This document shows, one piece after another, positions 11,352-22,610 of a stretch of DNA of 64,000 nucleotides; position 1 is the stretch's first letter, and each line of letters begins with the position of its first letter. This stretch comes from Gymnopus androsaceus JB14 (taxonomy: Eukaryota; Basidiomycota; Agaricomycetes; Agaricales; Omphalotaceae): positions 86,010 to 150,009 of the forward strand of contig ML769436.1 of assembly GCA_009733575.1 (NCBI GenBank). Reading direction: 5' to 3'. Below the pieces are notes generated by a model that was not told where the DNA came from, made no database searches, and saw nothing but the letters and a program-made list of their open reading frames with translations. The position numbers and the translations under genes are program-made.

Positions 11352-11465
11352 CGTGTATGTGGGAGTTCTCGATAACTCAAACTTGTAGTGAGCCCGATAG
11401 TACACATAGATTTCTCCTGGAACAAGGGAAGTATTCGAAGGCACTTGCAGTACGTGCTAGTGTTT
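11352..11465. repeat. Diverged remnant of the duplicated unit's left end
   Basis: This block matches 1-125 and 5661-5785 (the stretch beginning GTATATGTGGGATTTCTCG) with substitutions and small gaps, ending near the CACTTGCAGTACG motif. It continues the transporter upstream flank beyond copy 2. Beyond 11465 the sequence is unique. Confidence 0.8.
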
Positions 11466-12460
11466 CCGCTCAGTTCGACTTCTCGTCCCGTATTCGATCG
11501 TCGAATTACCTCGCCTTGCTGCACAAGAAACCTTTCGAGCTGGACTCGCAGAAAAGAAGCTCGAAGCAGATAAACTTCATCTTTACGTTTCTTGAACAGG
11601 TCCGGTGCGCAACACTGGTCTGCTCTAAACGCAAGGTACATGAGGGTACACGCGCATGCATCAATATGCGCATTATCGTTGCGTTCCTGGTACTGGTCAG
11701 TCCTAGAGCATCGAGGTGGATGTAACATGTACGCTGCAAGGGAATTCAAGGAGAAAGCGTTAGCGCTCATCGAACTAGCGCGCTTGGTACTTTTTCAGTT
11801 CTTGGACCTTACCGTGTAATAATCCCTTCCTTCCCCACGATTTTCGAGCAACATACAGCCTGTAGTGGATCCAGGATTCGAGATTATTACACTCATGCTC
11901 ATTTTCACTTCTTTTCCATCTGAGGCCTAGTTTGAATTACGGGTTATCGATATCGTTTGCTTGTAGCGGGTCAAAATGTCTATATGCAGCTTTGAAAAAC
12001 TGGAAGATTCTCTAGAAAGACGTGGACAGCCTCTGGTAGCTTGGAAGCTCGAATAAATTCTGTCGCGGGCGCGGCTCCTACTTAAATGATCCTGCAAGTG
12101 CTTTTTCTACTGAAAGGGCCTTATAACATGCTAACAGCGCTACAGGACCCAAGCAATACAAGCTCGGGCGAGCTCAGACGCCGGATTTCGTTGCCTGCAT
12201 ATTATTACTATCATGCAACGCCTCACCACGTCGTTTCTTCCCCGGTCAATGTACAGTTACAGTATGGATTCACGTATACATTGATTTCGAATCTATTAGG
12301 GAGCATCATCTCAATTGCTCCGCGATCTCCAGCTGTATCAGCAGCAATAATAATTGCATTGGCAGCATTCGGTTACCCGTACGCCTTCCGTAAGCTTGAT
12401 TCAATAGCAAGAATACTTAAAGGAGTCTTTTCTGATCCTAGGTTTCCTTCACTCTCTGTC
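11466..12460. other. Intergenic region upstream of the sedolisin gene
   Basis: No gene could be supported. Open frames here lack family signatures and overlap one another on both strands. An open frame continues upstream of the sedolisin start (from 12086). Its residues before the signal peptide look non-conserved and would bury the signal sequence, so I treat this stretch as 5' flank. Confidence 0.5.
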
Positions 12461-15297
12461 ATGTTGGCTTTTCTAGCCCTTGCATTGGTTTACCCTTTCC
12501 TAGTCCAGGCTTCTGGCCTTACACCCTTTGTCTTGCACGAAAAACGCGCTCATATCCCTTACGGGTGGTTCCATGAACGCAAGCACGATGCTTCCGCTGT
12601 CCTTCCATTACGCTTCGGACTGAAGCAAGCCAACATCCACAAGCTGGAGGAATACCTTTACGATATCGCGGATCCCGTATCACCCAACTTTGGCAAGCAT
12701 TGGACTGCAGGGAAAGTCGCCGAAACGTTTGCTCCCAGTTCCGAGAGCATCAAGACAGTCTACGAATGGCTATCCGGTAGTGGTATAGCTCCAGAGAGAC
12801 TCAAGATAACCTCGAGCAAAAGTTGGATCGAATTGGATGCAACAGTAGAGGAGGCAGAGAAATTGATGCTCACTGAATATCATCTCTACAAGCATAAATC
12901 TGGACAAACTCATATTGGTGCGTAATTTTATAACGCTCGGGAATCCTCGAACTTAAGGTACTTCTGCTTAGCTTGTGATGAATATCATCTCCCCGACCAC
13001 GTTGCACCCCACATCGATATTGTTATGCCTTCTGTTCACTTTGACGCCATTGTTCGACGTCCAAAATCCATGATCAGAGATACATCTCCGAAAACTGATA
13101 TAACCATCGTCAATGTGACCTATCCTGGGGTGGATCATTGTGATACCCAAATCTCTCTTGACTGTTTGCGGGCTTTGTACAACTTCAATTACACTCCTAC
13201 TGCGTCCAACTTGAACAGTTATGGCATAGGTAAGGGCTCGCAGACTTGATTCAACTTGAATTAACTGTGTGTGTCTCTTCGAAGTGGAATATACTCCCAA
13301 TACTTTCATCCAATCGGATTTGGATCTCTTCTTCACAAACTATTCCATCCCAGAACTTGTCGGTCGGCCACCTTTCCAAGTTTCTATCGATGGAGGTAAG
13401 CCTACATTACCAACGCACAAATAAGCAGCCGGCACTAAGAACTTTGAAAAGGTTTTCAACAGACTGCGAACACGAGTTTGGACTTTGTCGGGGAGTCTCA
13501 TTTGGATCTCCAGTACGGAATGGGGCTCGTTACGCCTTTACTCAATATCACCTTGTACCAAGTGGGCGATACTGTCAATCCTAGTAATGTGGCTTCTATG
13601 GACTGTATTGCACAATTTACCAATACGATTATCCTCCAGATACGTCTTTCAACAACTTTCTCGATGCCATTGACGGATCCTACTGTACATACGAAGGCGG
13701 AGATGACGCCTCAGTGGACGCGATCTACCCTGATGACCAGCCTGGAGGATACGATGGTACGTCCGTCCGTCTATATCTAAGTAAGTACTAGACGATGGGT
13801 GTTTTTAACTTCCCGTACAGGTCCTCCGGACTGTGGTACCGCCAAGCCTGCTGCAGTCATTAGCACATCGTATGGATTCTCCGCTAAGCATAGTGATGTT
13901 ATACCCTGACCGATCTATCAGGTATGGATACAACGAAGCGGACCTTACACCTGCCTACGTTATGAGACAATGCAACGAGTATGGTAAGCGAGACACTTCT
14001 TTTACTTGGAGATGTATTATAACTTTTTTATTCTACTTAGCAAAACTGGGTCTGTTTGGGCGTGACTATCTTATACTCTTCTGGGGATAGTGGAGTGGCA
14101 GGTGAATTAATCCGTTTTCCACTCGAGAGATTCCCCTTACTAGAAACTGTCTTTTTATATGACAAAAGGGAATGAGGATCTATGCCTGAACGAAGACGGC
14201 TCTCAAACGACAAACGGCACTCGTTTCGATCCTACCTTCCCAGGAGTGTGCCCATACGTGACATCAGTAAGTATCAAGGACTCGGAATTCCCCATCCTTT
14301 CCTAAATTTAACATAAGGTTGGATCCACGGAAATTGCACCAGGGAACACAGTCTACGATCCCGAGATTGCTCCTGCTGCAAAAACATCTAGCAGTATATT
14401 CTATAGGTGAGTCAATGCTCTGGCACCAAGTATCGAAACTTGGACTCAACATCTCATTAAATGACATTCGCATATAGCGGCGGGGGATTCAGGTATGTTG
14501 CTTTTTTTCCTTCTCGATGCAATGTCACCTAATTACAACCATAGCAATGTCTTCCAAGTTCCTGACTACCAAAAAGATGCTGTCGCAACGTATTTGAAGA
14601 ACTTTAAAACGGACAACTTCACTTCTGCTGCTTATAACTCTTCCGGAACCGTATGTCCTTTTCGTTCAATTTACACCTAAGAGGCGAACTTTTAAGTTAA
14701 TGCGTATATGTACAGAGTCGTGGACTACCGGATATCGCTGTGAACGGGCAAGTATCTACTTCAGATGCTTTGCCATCATTTCTAACTTCTTTTTTTTTTT
14801 CACCAGAGCTGCGTTCGTTGTAGCTGTAAGTCTACTTTCTGAGTTCTGACGAATCACTGTTTACCAACAAGTACCTCAACAGGCCGAAGGCGAATTTCTT
14901 CTTGAATGGGGCACGTCAGCGTCTTCGCCCACGTTGGGTGCCATCCTTGCAATGATCAACGATGCCCGTCTTGCTGCTGGGAAGAGCACGATCGGTTTCA
15001 TCAACCCCACGGTAAGCTTTGTCTTTAGATTTTCATGAACTATGGCCTGCTGACTGACCTTTGTCTAAAGTTATACTCCGCGCCATTCCAAGCTGCTTTG
15101 AACGACATAACTGTGGGGGGGAATCCTGGATGTGGAACAGAGGGCTTTAGTACTGCTGTTGGCTGGGATCCGGTTACGGTGAGTATTGCCCTGAAATCCG
15201 AATACAGAGAAAGTACTTACAGACACCGCGATCATGATAGGGACTTGGGACTCCGAATTTCGAGAAGCTGAAAGATTTGTGGCTTGCTCTTCCTTAG
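12461..15297 (+). CDS. Secreted sedolisin / tripeptidyl peptidase (peptidase S53)
   Basis: Extracellular acid serine-carboxyl protease. The chosen ATG gives a clear signal peptide (MLAFLALALVYPFLVQASG). A pro-kumamolisin activation domain follows (HIPYGWFHERKHDASAVLPL to about residue 150), then the peptidase domain. Family residues are visible: the GESHLDLQYG segment holding the catalytic Glu and Asp, SSGDSGV with the oxyanion Asp, and GTSASSP with the nucleophile Ser. The Ca-binding tail is DITVGGNPGC, with GWDPVTGLGTPNF at the end. At least eleven short introns interrupt it. Reading across GT-AG sites, for example 13870-13921, keeps the frame open to the stop at 15295-15297, so the gene appears intact. 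Likely role is extracellular peptide scavenging. Transporter-flank remnants lie on both sides. Confidence 0.9.
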
Positions 15298-15389
15298 TTC
15301 ATTGAAGAGCATGGTTAGTTCAAATGTACATCTAGGATCCTGTTGATCTATTACTTCTATATATCTCACTTTCCGCAATTTATCTTCGC

Positions 15390-15700
15390 TCCTTCTCGCG
15401 ATTTGCTAGTTGTCTTGGAAGCGCAGCAAACTCGTAGCAGCCATCCGTGAATGCGTTGTGGTTTCCGATTTATGGTTGGGCAGTGGGCTCATCTCAATGG
15501 TGCGCATCTACTTGCGTGATTTAATTCAACCAACCACTGGCAAAAGCACGCATATGTCTAAGCAATTTCCGTGTGTTCTTTCTGCGTTCTTTATACGTAA
15601 AGAGACACTCAGTGGACGAGTTCTATGATCTATCAAACGGAGCATTCTGTTTCGGTCGACTTGGAAAGGGCTTGATCAAGGAGTATCGTACGATGTACCT
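15390..15700. repeat. Dispersed remnant of the transporter upstream flank
   Basis: This block aligns by eye with 5440-5650 and 11130-11350. The shared order is TTTCCGATTTA, then GGTGCGCATCTA, CCGTGTGTTCTTT, GTAAAGA, GCATTCTGTTTCGG and GTATCGTACGATGT. It is more diverged than copies 1 and 2 are from each other and has an extra insertion. It lies just downstream of the sedolisin and abuts the truncated F-box gene, suggesting an older duplication that spanned or flanked this locus. Confidence 0.75.
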
Positions 15701-15985
15701 GGGTCTAATCATCTTGTCATAACCGAAATTCAGGAGCTCTAGAAACCGGACATCGCGTGCTAGGTGCGGTTTCACACCAAATATCGCAATGAGCCGCTCT
15801 GATCTGGTTTGTAGACAATCCCGCAAGTAGAATTCATCGAACGAAATCTGTTCGAAGATGCCACGCTGAGAAGCGCGAACCCAAGCTTTTCCGACCAAAG
15901 CACAATTTTTGAGGGTCTGTTTATCGAAGTAGAGGTTTTCGAGGATACATTCTATAAGTTCGTTCGGCAGTGGTTCCACCATCAT
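15700..15985 (-). pseudogene. Truncated F-box protein gene fragment
   Basis: N-terminal F-box starting MMVEPLPNELIECILENL, followed by QTLKNCALVGKAWVRASQRGIF and SERLIAIFGVKPHLARDVRFLELL. It closely parallels the intact neighbour at 16219-17427 (MVEPLPNDIIECILDYL). Homology stops near 15700, where sequence from the transporter-flank repeat takes over, so the gene has lost its C-terminal leucine-rich part. F-box proteins act as substrate adaptors of SCF ubiquitin ligases; this fragment would keep only the Skp1-binding part. Confidence 0.7.
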
Positions 15986-16218
15986 GGTAGGGAGCAGGAA
16001 GTAAATGCTGGCGGCAAAAGGTCAAAGCAGTATTTACAAAACTTCTTTTTCCAGCTGTAACTATAAGATTGTGATATATACAAGTAGTGAAGGCATTTAT
16101 AAGAGTCTATGCAGCTAATTGTAAAACAGAGTCGCGTTCCCTCTTTGAAGAAAGGGAAGTAGGGAGTTAAAATGAAGGAGAAGTCATAAAGTATACTTAA
16201 GCAAGTTGGCCCAAGGAT

Positions 16219-17427
16219 CTATACCCAACGCGGAGTTTGAAGGTCAATCTTGAGCTTCCCCCTTGCCTTCAAAAATGGAAGCTTCCCAACCAGTAGCTTC
16301 TCAGTATCAGGGGAATATATCGAATTCGACACATTCAAGACAATATTCACCAGCTCAAGCGAAGCAAAAACAGGGTTTCCAAGTAGAACATCAAGGATAG
16401 CGTACTGGTCACATTCTGACTGCCATTGAGCAGCATAAAGAGACTGGACATCAATGAGCAGAGTAACTTGGCGCAAAGGATGCGCCCCATTCCCACTCAG
16501 AGTCCGAGGTTCAAAGAAAGATCTAATCCAGGGAATGGTGGCAGTCTCGGTCAAGCCACCCAACTTGAAACTTTCTAGGTTCGGGGTGTGCTCTAGATGA
16601 ATGGAATCCAGGTCTAGCAGGAAGCATCAAGAGTTTGAGCAAAAGTAACAAGATAGGTAGGTACCTCCAGTTCCACTTTGAAGCTGCAGCTCCAACTTCG
16701 TAAGACTACCGCCAGCATGCTGCACCATGAAACCTGCCGACCGATAAGCTCGTGTCGTCGAGATCCCATCCATACATAAATGTCGTAGATTGCGAACTTC
16801 AAATGGGCACGATTCTTGTTGGAACCACCAAGTGAAGGTACCAATATCGTCGGTCACAAACTCATTGAGTTTGATGGACCGCGGAAGATTGGCTGCCAAA
16901 GCTGAAGGGTTTGGCAAAGTACCTTCATCGAAATACAAAAATCTGACCTCCAGTGCCTCCAAATGCGTCGCATGGCTCAACAGAGAAGCCATATCAGCAA
17001 ATTTCGGGACTATTAACCAAGATATGGTGACTCGAGTTAAATATGGAAGTTTGAGCACATCGGACATCGCAGTTCTGAGTAAAGGAGACGATGTATGCCA
17101 GTTGACGTTTCTGAACTGTATCTTGTTCACGTTAGATAGTCGTTGTATAACCTCCGCGATCGACACTTGGATCGGTACCATTAAGGCAATGAGATTCAAG
17201 TCTAATGCCAGATACCGGACAGAGGATGCCAGATGCGGTTTCTCATTGAATATCGCAATGAGCCGCTCCAGTGAAGGATAATTCGCTTCGAGCTCGATCT
17301 CTTTAAAGATGCGACGTTGAGAGGGAGCAGCCCAAGCTTTTTGGATCAATGCACAGCGTTTGAGGGTAGCTTTATCGAGGTAGTCGAGGATGCATTCGAT
17401 GATATCGTTCGGTAGTGGTTCAACCAT
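16219..17427 (-). CDS. F-box protein with LRR-like C-terminus
   Basis: Two exons (17427-16665 and 16613-16219) joined across a 51-nt GT-AG intron that preserves the frame (QSGTG to DLDSIHLEH). The N-terminal F-box is MVEPLPNDIIECILDYL with KRCALIQKAWAAPSQRRIF. The rest is a series of degenerate leucine-rich strands typical of agaric F-box proteins. The ATG at 17425-17427 is preferred because the open frame upstream begins only with a TTG, and the paralogue at 15985 starts at the same place. Expected role is SCF substrate recognition; the target is unknown. Confidence 0.82.
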
Positions 17428-17577
17428 CGTGATGGTCGTAAGCAAGAAAGAAAGCGCCCAAAGACTATCTGTCGGACCGGGTTCCTTCTGCTTCGTCGAT
17501 TCCCAACTCCATCCCTCTCCATCCCAACCTCTACGGATTGTTGGTCTTTACCCTTCAGCTTTGCTTCAGCACCCTCC

Positions 17578-19870
17578 ATGTCTATAGGCGAATCCAGAAG
17601 CGAGTCTGAAACATCACCGCTTATCAGAGAAAGCTCAGCCAGTTATGGAACCCAAGAAGAAATTCAAGCTCTGCAAGAAGGAGAAGGAGACTGTACATGC
17701 TTCGAATCATTCACTGTTATCTTATACTCAATCTGCTAACAGTGAACCACGGGGAATCTTTTGACAATGTTCCTCGCGCGAAAAGGCAACTGGGTTAGTC
17801 GATTTATTTGTAGAAGGATGCTAAAGCCTTAGGATTATTCCTAGGCCTTATTAGTGCAATGTTCTTGATATTCAATCGTGTTATCGGGACTGGGTGCGTC
17901 TTTTATACTGCTTATCGCTATTTCAGCCTTTCTCAACCTTACTACTGTAGAATCTTCGCAACGCCAAGTGTCATTCTTCGTACCTCGGGCAGTGTTGGCG
18001 TTGCACTCCTTATGTGGGTCCTCGGTGCTCTGATAGCTGCGCTGGGAACTGCAGTGTACATTGAGCTTGGGACTGTGAGTATATAGATATTTGTGGTTTT
18101 GAGTTTCGTCTGCTTACTATTTTAGTACAATTTAGGGCCTTCCCCGTAGTGGGGGAGAGAAGAATTACCTGGAATTCATCTATCGGAGACCCAAGTTTCT
18201 AGTGACCTGCACGTATTCCATATACGCTGTTATCACGGCTAGTCTCTTCGACAGTCACTTTACATCCATCTCAACTTTTTTTCTTAGGGATCGGCTGCAG
18301 CGAATAGCGTCGTTTTTGGCGAATGTAAACGTCCTTCTTCTCTGGCAAGCTTTCCAATACTGACATTCATTTCAGATGTAATCCACGCACTAGGCCAAGA
18401 ACCTTCCCGATATAACACCCGCTTTGCTGCCTTCCTCTGCCTAACATTCATCCTCCTCCTCCATGGCTCCTTACTCAAATGGGGTTTACGGCTTCAAAAC
18501 TCACTTGCGCTGTTCAAACTGGTCGTCTTATCCGCGATATCGCTATGTGGAATCCTATCTCTTGCAGGTGTAAAGGGATTCCGTGTCAAGCCAGGGTACG
18601 AAGTCCCGAATAATTTCCAATGGAACAAAATGTGGGAGGGAAGTCGAGGGGATGCGAATGCATTTGTAACGGGGCTATATAATGTCATTTGGTTCGTGAG
18701 CTTGTTGAGTGTGATTTACCGTCTAACTCGCTTTGCAGGTCCTTTGTTGGATATGCGAACGTCAATTACGCTTTATCCGAAGTACGAGACCCTGTGAGGA
18801 CTATCAAGCGTGCAGCACCGATGGCCATGTTGGCTGTTACCGTTGTGTACATATTCGTGAACATTGCGTATTTTGCCGTTGTTTCCAAGGATGATATTCT
18901 AGGAAGCAAACGGATCGTTGCGTGAGTATTGTTTCTCGACCAGTTTTATATCGCTTTCATATTTTGCCGTATAGTGCGTTGTTTTTTCGTAACCTTTTCG
19001 GTGAACAGATGGAACGCGTGAGTAGTTTTTTTACACGGTGTATATGGACATGACATCTAACTGCTTCCCCATAGGCACTAAGTGTGTTCATTGCTTTATC
19101 GACTTTGGGAAATTTGCTTTCTGGACAGTTTAGTCAAGGTCGAGGTGTGTATTTCATGTCCTTGCTTTCTCTCTAGCTCTTCCATCCTGATGACACCTTA
19201 GTGGTCCAAGAACTCGGACGAGAAGGACTACTTCCCTTCTCTGCCTTCTTTGCGTCCAACAAACCGTTCAGTGCGCCGCTCGCGGGACTATTCACGCAGT
19301 ACCTTGTCTCTGTAGCATTCATCATCCTTCCACCTCCCGGTGACGCCTATTTATTCATGATTAGTTGTAAGTATATTTCCGTACTTCCGAGTCCTCTGCT
19401 CTTCCTTACCTTGATCCCTACCCAGTGTCATCATACTGCTCAGCCCTTATCAACACGCTCGTCTCATTCGGTTTACTTCTACTCTACACATCATCCTTTC
19501 AATCCTCATATGCTTGGAACCCCCCATTTCGATCGTGGAAAGCGGTCATTGTTCTCTTTGCGCTATCGAATCTCTTTTTAGTGGTGGTGCCGCTGATACC
19601 TCCGGTGCAAGGGGCTAAGAGAGGTTATGAGCATCTTCCGTATTGGGTGAGAGTTGCGCTTTTGTTATTCATGGTGCAGGCAATACTCATTCGCACTTTT
19701 TTCAGTCTCATGTCCTAGTCGCGTTCTCCGTATCGGCCATAGGAATTGGATATTGGTACTTTTGGGTCAAATGGCTTCCCAGGAAGAAAGGGTATCAGTT
19801 GGTGAGAGAGTGGGTGAGGCAGGAGGATGGGGTTTCGAGATTTGTTTATCGGAAGGTACCACTGCATTAG
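17578..19870 (+). CDS. Amino-acid permease, high-affinity methionine permease (MUP1) type
   Basis: APC-superfamily transporter of the L-type/YAT group, predicted in the plasma membrane with about 12 helices. The cytosolic N-terminus begins MSIGESRSESETSPLI. After two short introns comes the hallmark first helix, LISAMFLIFNRVIGTGIF. ATPSVILRTSGSVGVALLMW, GLPRSGGEKNYLEFIYRRPK and the SQGRVVQELGREGLLPF block near the middle follow; the last exon ends EDGVSRFVYRKVPLH. Introns are short and keep frame where checked. Family knowledge links this group to methionine/cysteine uptake; substrate here is inferred from similarity. A tRNA gene follows 125 nt downstream. Confidence 0.87.
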
Positions 19871-19995
19871 CACCATTCTGTTTGGTGTTTGGAATTCGGG
19901 CTGTGTAGAGGACTAAGAGAGAGTAGATTTTTGGTATACACGCGACCAACAGCGGTGAACACGAGTATTTTGTCACTTGACAGCCCTCCGTGCAT

Positions 19996-20101
19996 GGTGA
20001 GATGGCCGAGCGGTCTAAGGCGCCAGACTAAGGAGACCAGCGCATTCGATGCGCAGTACATCTGGTCCGAAAGGGCGTGGGTTCGAATCCCACTCTCATC
20101 A
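19996..20101 (+). tRNA. tRNA-Leu (anticodon AAG) with intron
   Basis: Folds as a class II tRNA. The acceptor strands GGTGAGA and TCTCATC pair, followed by discriminator A. The D-arm contains TGGCCGAGCGG. The anticodon stem CCAGA pairs with TCTGG, and the loop CT-AAG-G-A gives anticodon AAG. There is a long variable arm, and the T-arm is GTGGG-TTCGAAT-CCCAC. A 26-nt intron sits after the base following the anticodon, the canonical position. It would read CUU codons. Confidence 0.93.
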
Positions 20102-20129
20102 TTAGGGTAGTATAGTGCTTGAGGTTCTA

Positions 20130-20134
20130 TTTTT
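20130..20134 (+). terminator. RNA polymerase III terminator
   Basis: A run of five T residues about 28 nt downstream of the tRNA-Leu 3' end is a standard pol III stop signal. Confidence 0.7.
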
Positions 20135-20366
20135 CGACGACGTGCAATGTTCTTTTTATGCTGCTGCGAAGCAAGATCATGGTAATATTCTGATTCCTAC
20201 GAATGGATATCTGTACGTATTCAACACCAAATCTGAGGATTGACTAATTGAGAAGTATTTTTGGAGATGGCCGACACAGCGAGCTGCTAGCCTGAATCAA
20301 ACTATCTAAACAACAGCGAAATATGAATACAAATTGCACGTGTACTAGTACTGTGAACTGGTCCGC

Positions 20367-21276
20367 TCAAGTAGTCGGGTCAGGAGCTACCAACATAAAT
20401 GTACCCCCAATGGGTTGTCCTAATCCAGTGGCAAGAGCAAACGAACTGAGGTTGAAGTTCGAGACAGATGTTGTAGAATTTACAAGATTTTGGCCGTTAA
20501 ACCCCGGAGGTTGATTGAACAACAAAAATGTGTATCTGTGATGTGCTGGACTTCAACAAAATTCATGCAACAAGGCTACGAGCTCATACCTGTGAGCATC
20601 AGAACCTGCTGGTGGAGTCGGTTGTCTGAATTCAGAGATGGCGGGAGTGACGTTGGTCAAGTGCTGTACTGGTTCACCAGACGCAAAAAAGTTGCCACCG
20701 AGGAAATGACGGATTTCAGCTGAGGTTGGGTCTTGCGGAGTGGGGGCATCTGGATCAATGGCTGGGAACATGAATCACTGTCAGCGTCTGAATACGATGT
20801 TCGTGGAATTTATGCCTACTTGCAACGACAAATGGACCCTTTCCTGCAGGTCCGATAACTGCGAATGTCGGAGGTCCCGCGGTGTCTGAAGAAGTGAGAA
20901 ACATCGGGAGAGGCCAGGGATGGAGGGGTGTAACGCATGCTCACCATTACGTGGAACGTGGATGCCTAATTTTTGTCAGCCCCACGAATAAAAAAACATG
21001 CTACTTGATAACTCACCGGCGTGGAGGACGATATCTTTTCCCGAGGCCTCGGGAAACGTAACCTCGAGAAGGACACTAGGGTCGAATGTGAAAAAAATAT
21101 CTTCCGGAAGCTGCAACGTCCCAAATGAAAACTTTGGATGAGAGGGCAAGGGCTTTTGAACGTACGTCTGCAGCATCAAAGGCTGCTTTCACGGCAGCTA
21201 AACTTGTGTCTTGAGCATTAGTTGTGATAAAGAAAGAAAGCACGGGCAAAAGGTGGGCGAGGCTCGGGAAATGCAT
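20367..21276 (-). CDS. Secreted PEBP-like (phosphatidylethanolamine-binding) protein
   Basis: Reading spliced exons gives a signal peptide (MHFPSLAHLLPVLSFFITTNA) and QDTSLAAVKAAFDAAD. The PEBP core follows: FDPSVLLEVTFPEASGKDIVLHAG, AGPPTFAVIG, the DPDAPTPQDP ligand-site motif, RHFLGGNFF and PPAGSDAHRY. The end is NLSSFALATGLGQPIGGTFM. The DPDAP and HRY motifs are the conserved anion-binding pocket of the family. Five short introns are inferred, all GT-AG and frame-preserving. Secreted PEBP-like proteins are common in agarics, with unclear roles. The stop codon is at 20367-20369. Confidence 0.85.
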
Positions 21277-22020
21277 CGTTTAAAGGTTTGAGATCCAGAA
21301 TCAATCCGTGGTCTTTAAGTATTCGAGCGGGTGAGATCTTGAAAAGTTTTATGGCCTTGGCACACAAACTCATCCGGAAATTTCTCAGGTGGAGGTCCTC
21401 ACGAGCGCGAGAGAGCGCCCGGATATTGTCTAGAACCTGTTTTCACATTCAAAGAATTCCTCGAGGTCGAGTGAAAAAGATATTTCTATCGAGGGGTCAA
21501 ACATTCAACTCCGAAATTATGGCGAAATCGTGACGAATACTGCGCCACGGAACGGAGGACCTACAGTTCACATGAGACCAAGAAAGGGAGACCGAAGAAG
21601 GAGCAAAACAACAGCTACTCTCATAGGGCGCAGCTGAGAGAATCTGCCTTGGGAGAAGTTCACCTATAAGGTGACTTCATCTGACCATCATACATCATAA
21701 ACGAACGAATTCAATGATCCTGATCCATACCCTCGAAAACATATATGCGTCAAGATCGCCTCTGCTATGGTAGCAATAATTATCAGATAGGAAAAAACAA
21801 CGTACTTGTGGGACCTGTAAATGTTCAAACAAATTTCAAACGTTACAGCAAAAGTTCACCTGTAGCCAAGGCGTACATCGATTTACTATCATTTAATCGG
21901 ACGAAATGGTGGCGAACAGATGAGATCTGGCTGATGATATTCAAAGCGGTAAGCAGTGAGCGCCGCGTAAAAGGAGGCGCCGTGCCAGAGTTCTGAGCGC
22001 TTATCAGTGGCGTTTCTGTC
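21277..22020. other. Divergent intergenic region between PEBP-like gene and small plus-strand gene
   Basis: It must hold both promoters. I see no supported gene; minus-strand open frames at 21843-22151 overlap the start of the plus-strand gene and look like shadows. Confidence 0.5.
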
Positions 22021-22521
22021 ATGGCAGCTACAACATCGGTGGACGAATATCCTTCTCTTCTTTGGATAGTGTATGTGGAGCTGACTGCTAAACCCATAAA
22101 TTTATTTAAAGACCTCTCACAGAATTCCTCCGGTGCTCCTTCTTTCAGCATATTTCACTCGAAAATGGTATCTGGCTCGAAGACTTAGACTTTATGGAAT
22201 TGGAAAAGGGGGTGAGTAATCTTCCTTTTCTTCAACATTCATTCTCAATTTATCGCAGCGCCTGGATTCCAAACTAATGTCCGCCGTATACGTGTTACCC
22301 CGGAAATCGCTGCGCGGCTAAGAAGAGGAGAGGAAGTGAGCCCAGAAGAAATAGCAGCTGCCTCTGCTAAGGCAGAAGAGGATGAGAAGAATGGGGTTAC
22401 TTCTTCTTCTTCTTCTGCTCCTTCAGAATCACAGGAATCACCATCTTCAGAGCCTGTCAATGAATGGCTCCCTCCCTCTGTAAATACGCCCAAAAAGCGT
22501 GCAAAGGGCAAGCGGAAATAA
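22021..22521 (+). CDS. Small conserved-looking basic protein, function unknown
   Basis: Three exons (22021-22068, 22112-22211, 22259-22521), with GT-AG introns of 43 and 47 nt, give a 136-residue protein. It begins MAATTSVDEYPSLLWITSHR. A short apolar stretch (IPPVLLLSAYF) precedes a basic run (TRKWYLARRLRLYG), then GAPGFQTNVRRIRVTPEIA and an acidic helix-prone EEVSPEEIAAASAKAEEDEK. A serine-rich linker and a lysine-rich tail ending KKRAKGKRK complete it. The clean splicing and codon-like character make it real. I do not recognise the family. The apolar-then-basic N-terminus could be a membrane or mitochondrial anchor. Confidence 0.7.
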
Positions 22522-22610
22522 TGAGTATATCGTCATGTATTTCTATAATCATTATATGGATTGTCTTTATTCTGACCTGTTGCAAAAAAAAAAATCGACT
22601 CTCAAGCTCC

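Noticed and set aside
11228..11770. 180-codon minus-strand open frame and overlapping plus-strand frames
   Set aside because: Several long frames overlap on both strands across repeat-derived sequence; none shows a family signature or splice-consistent extension.
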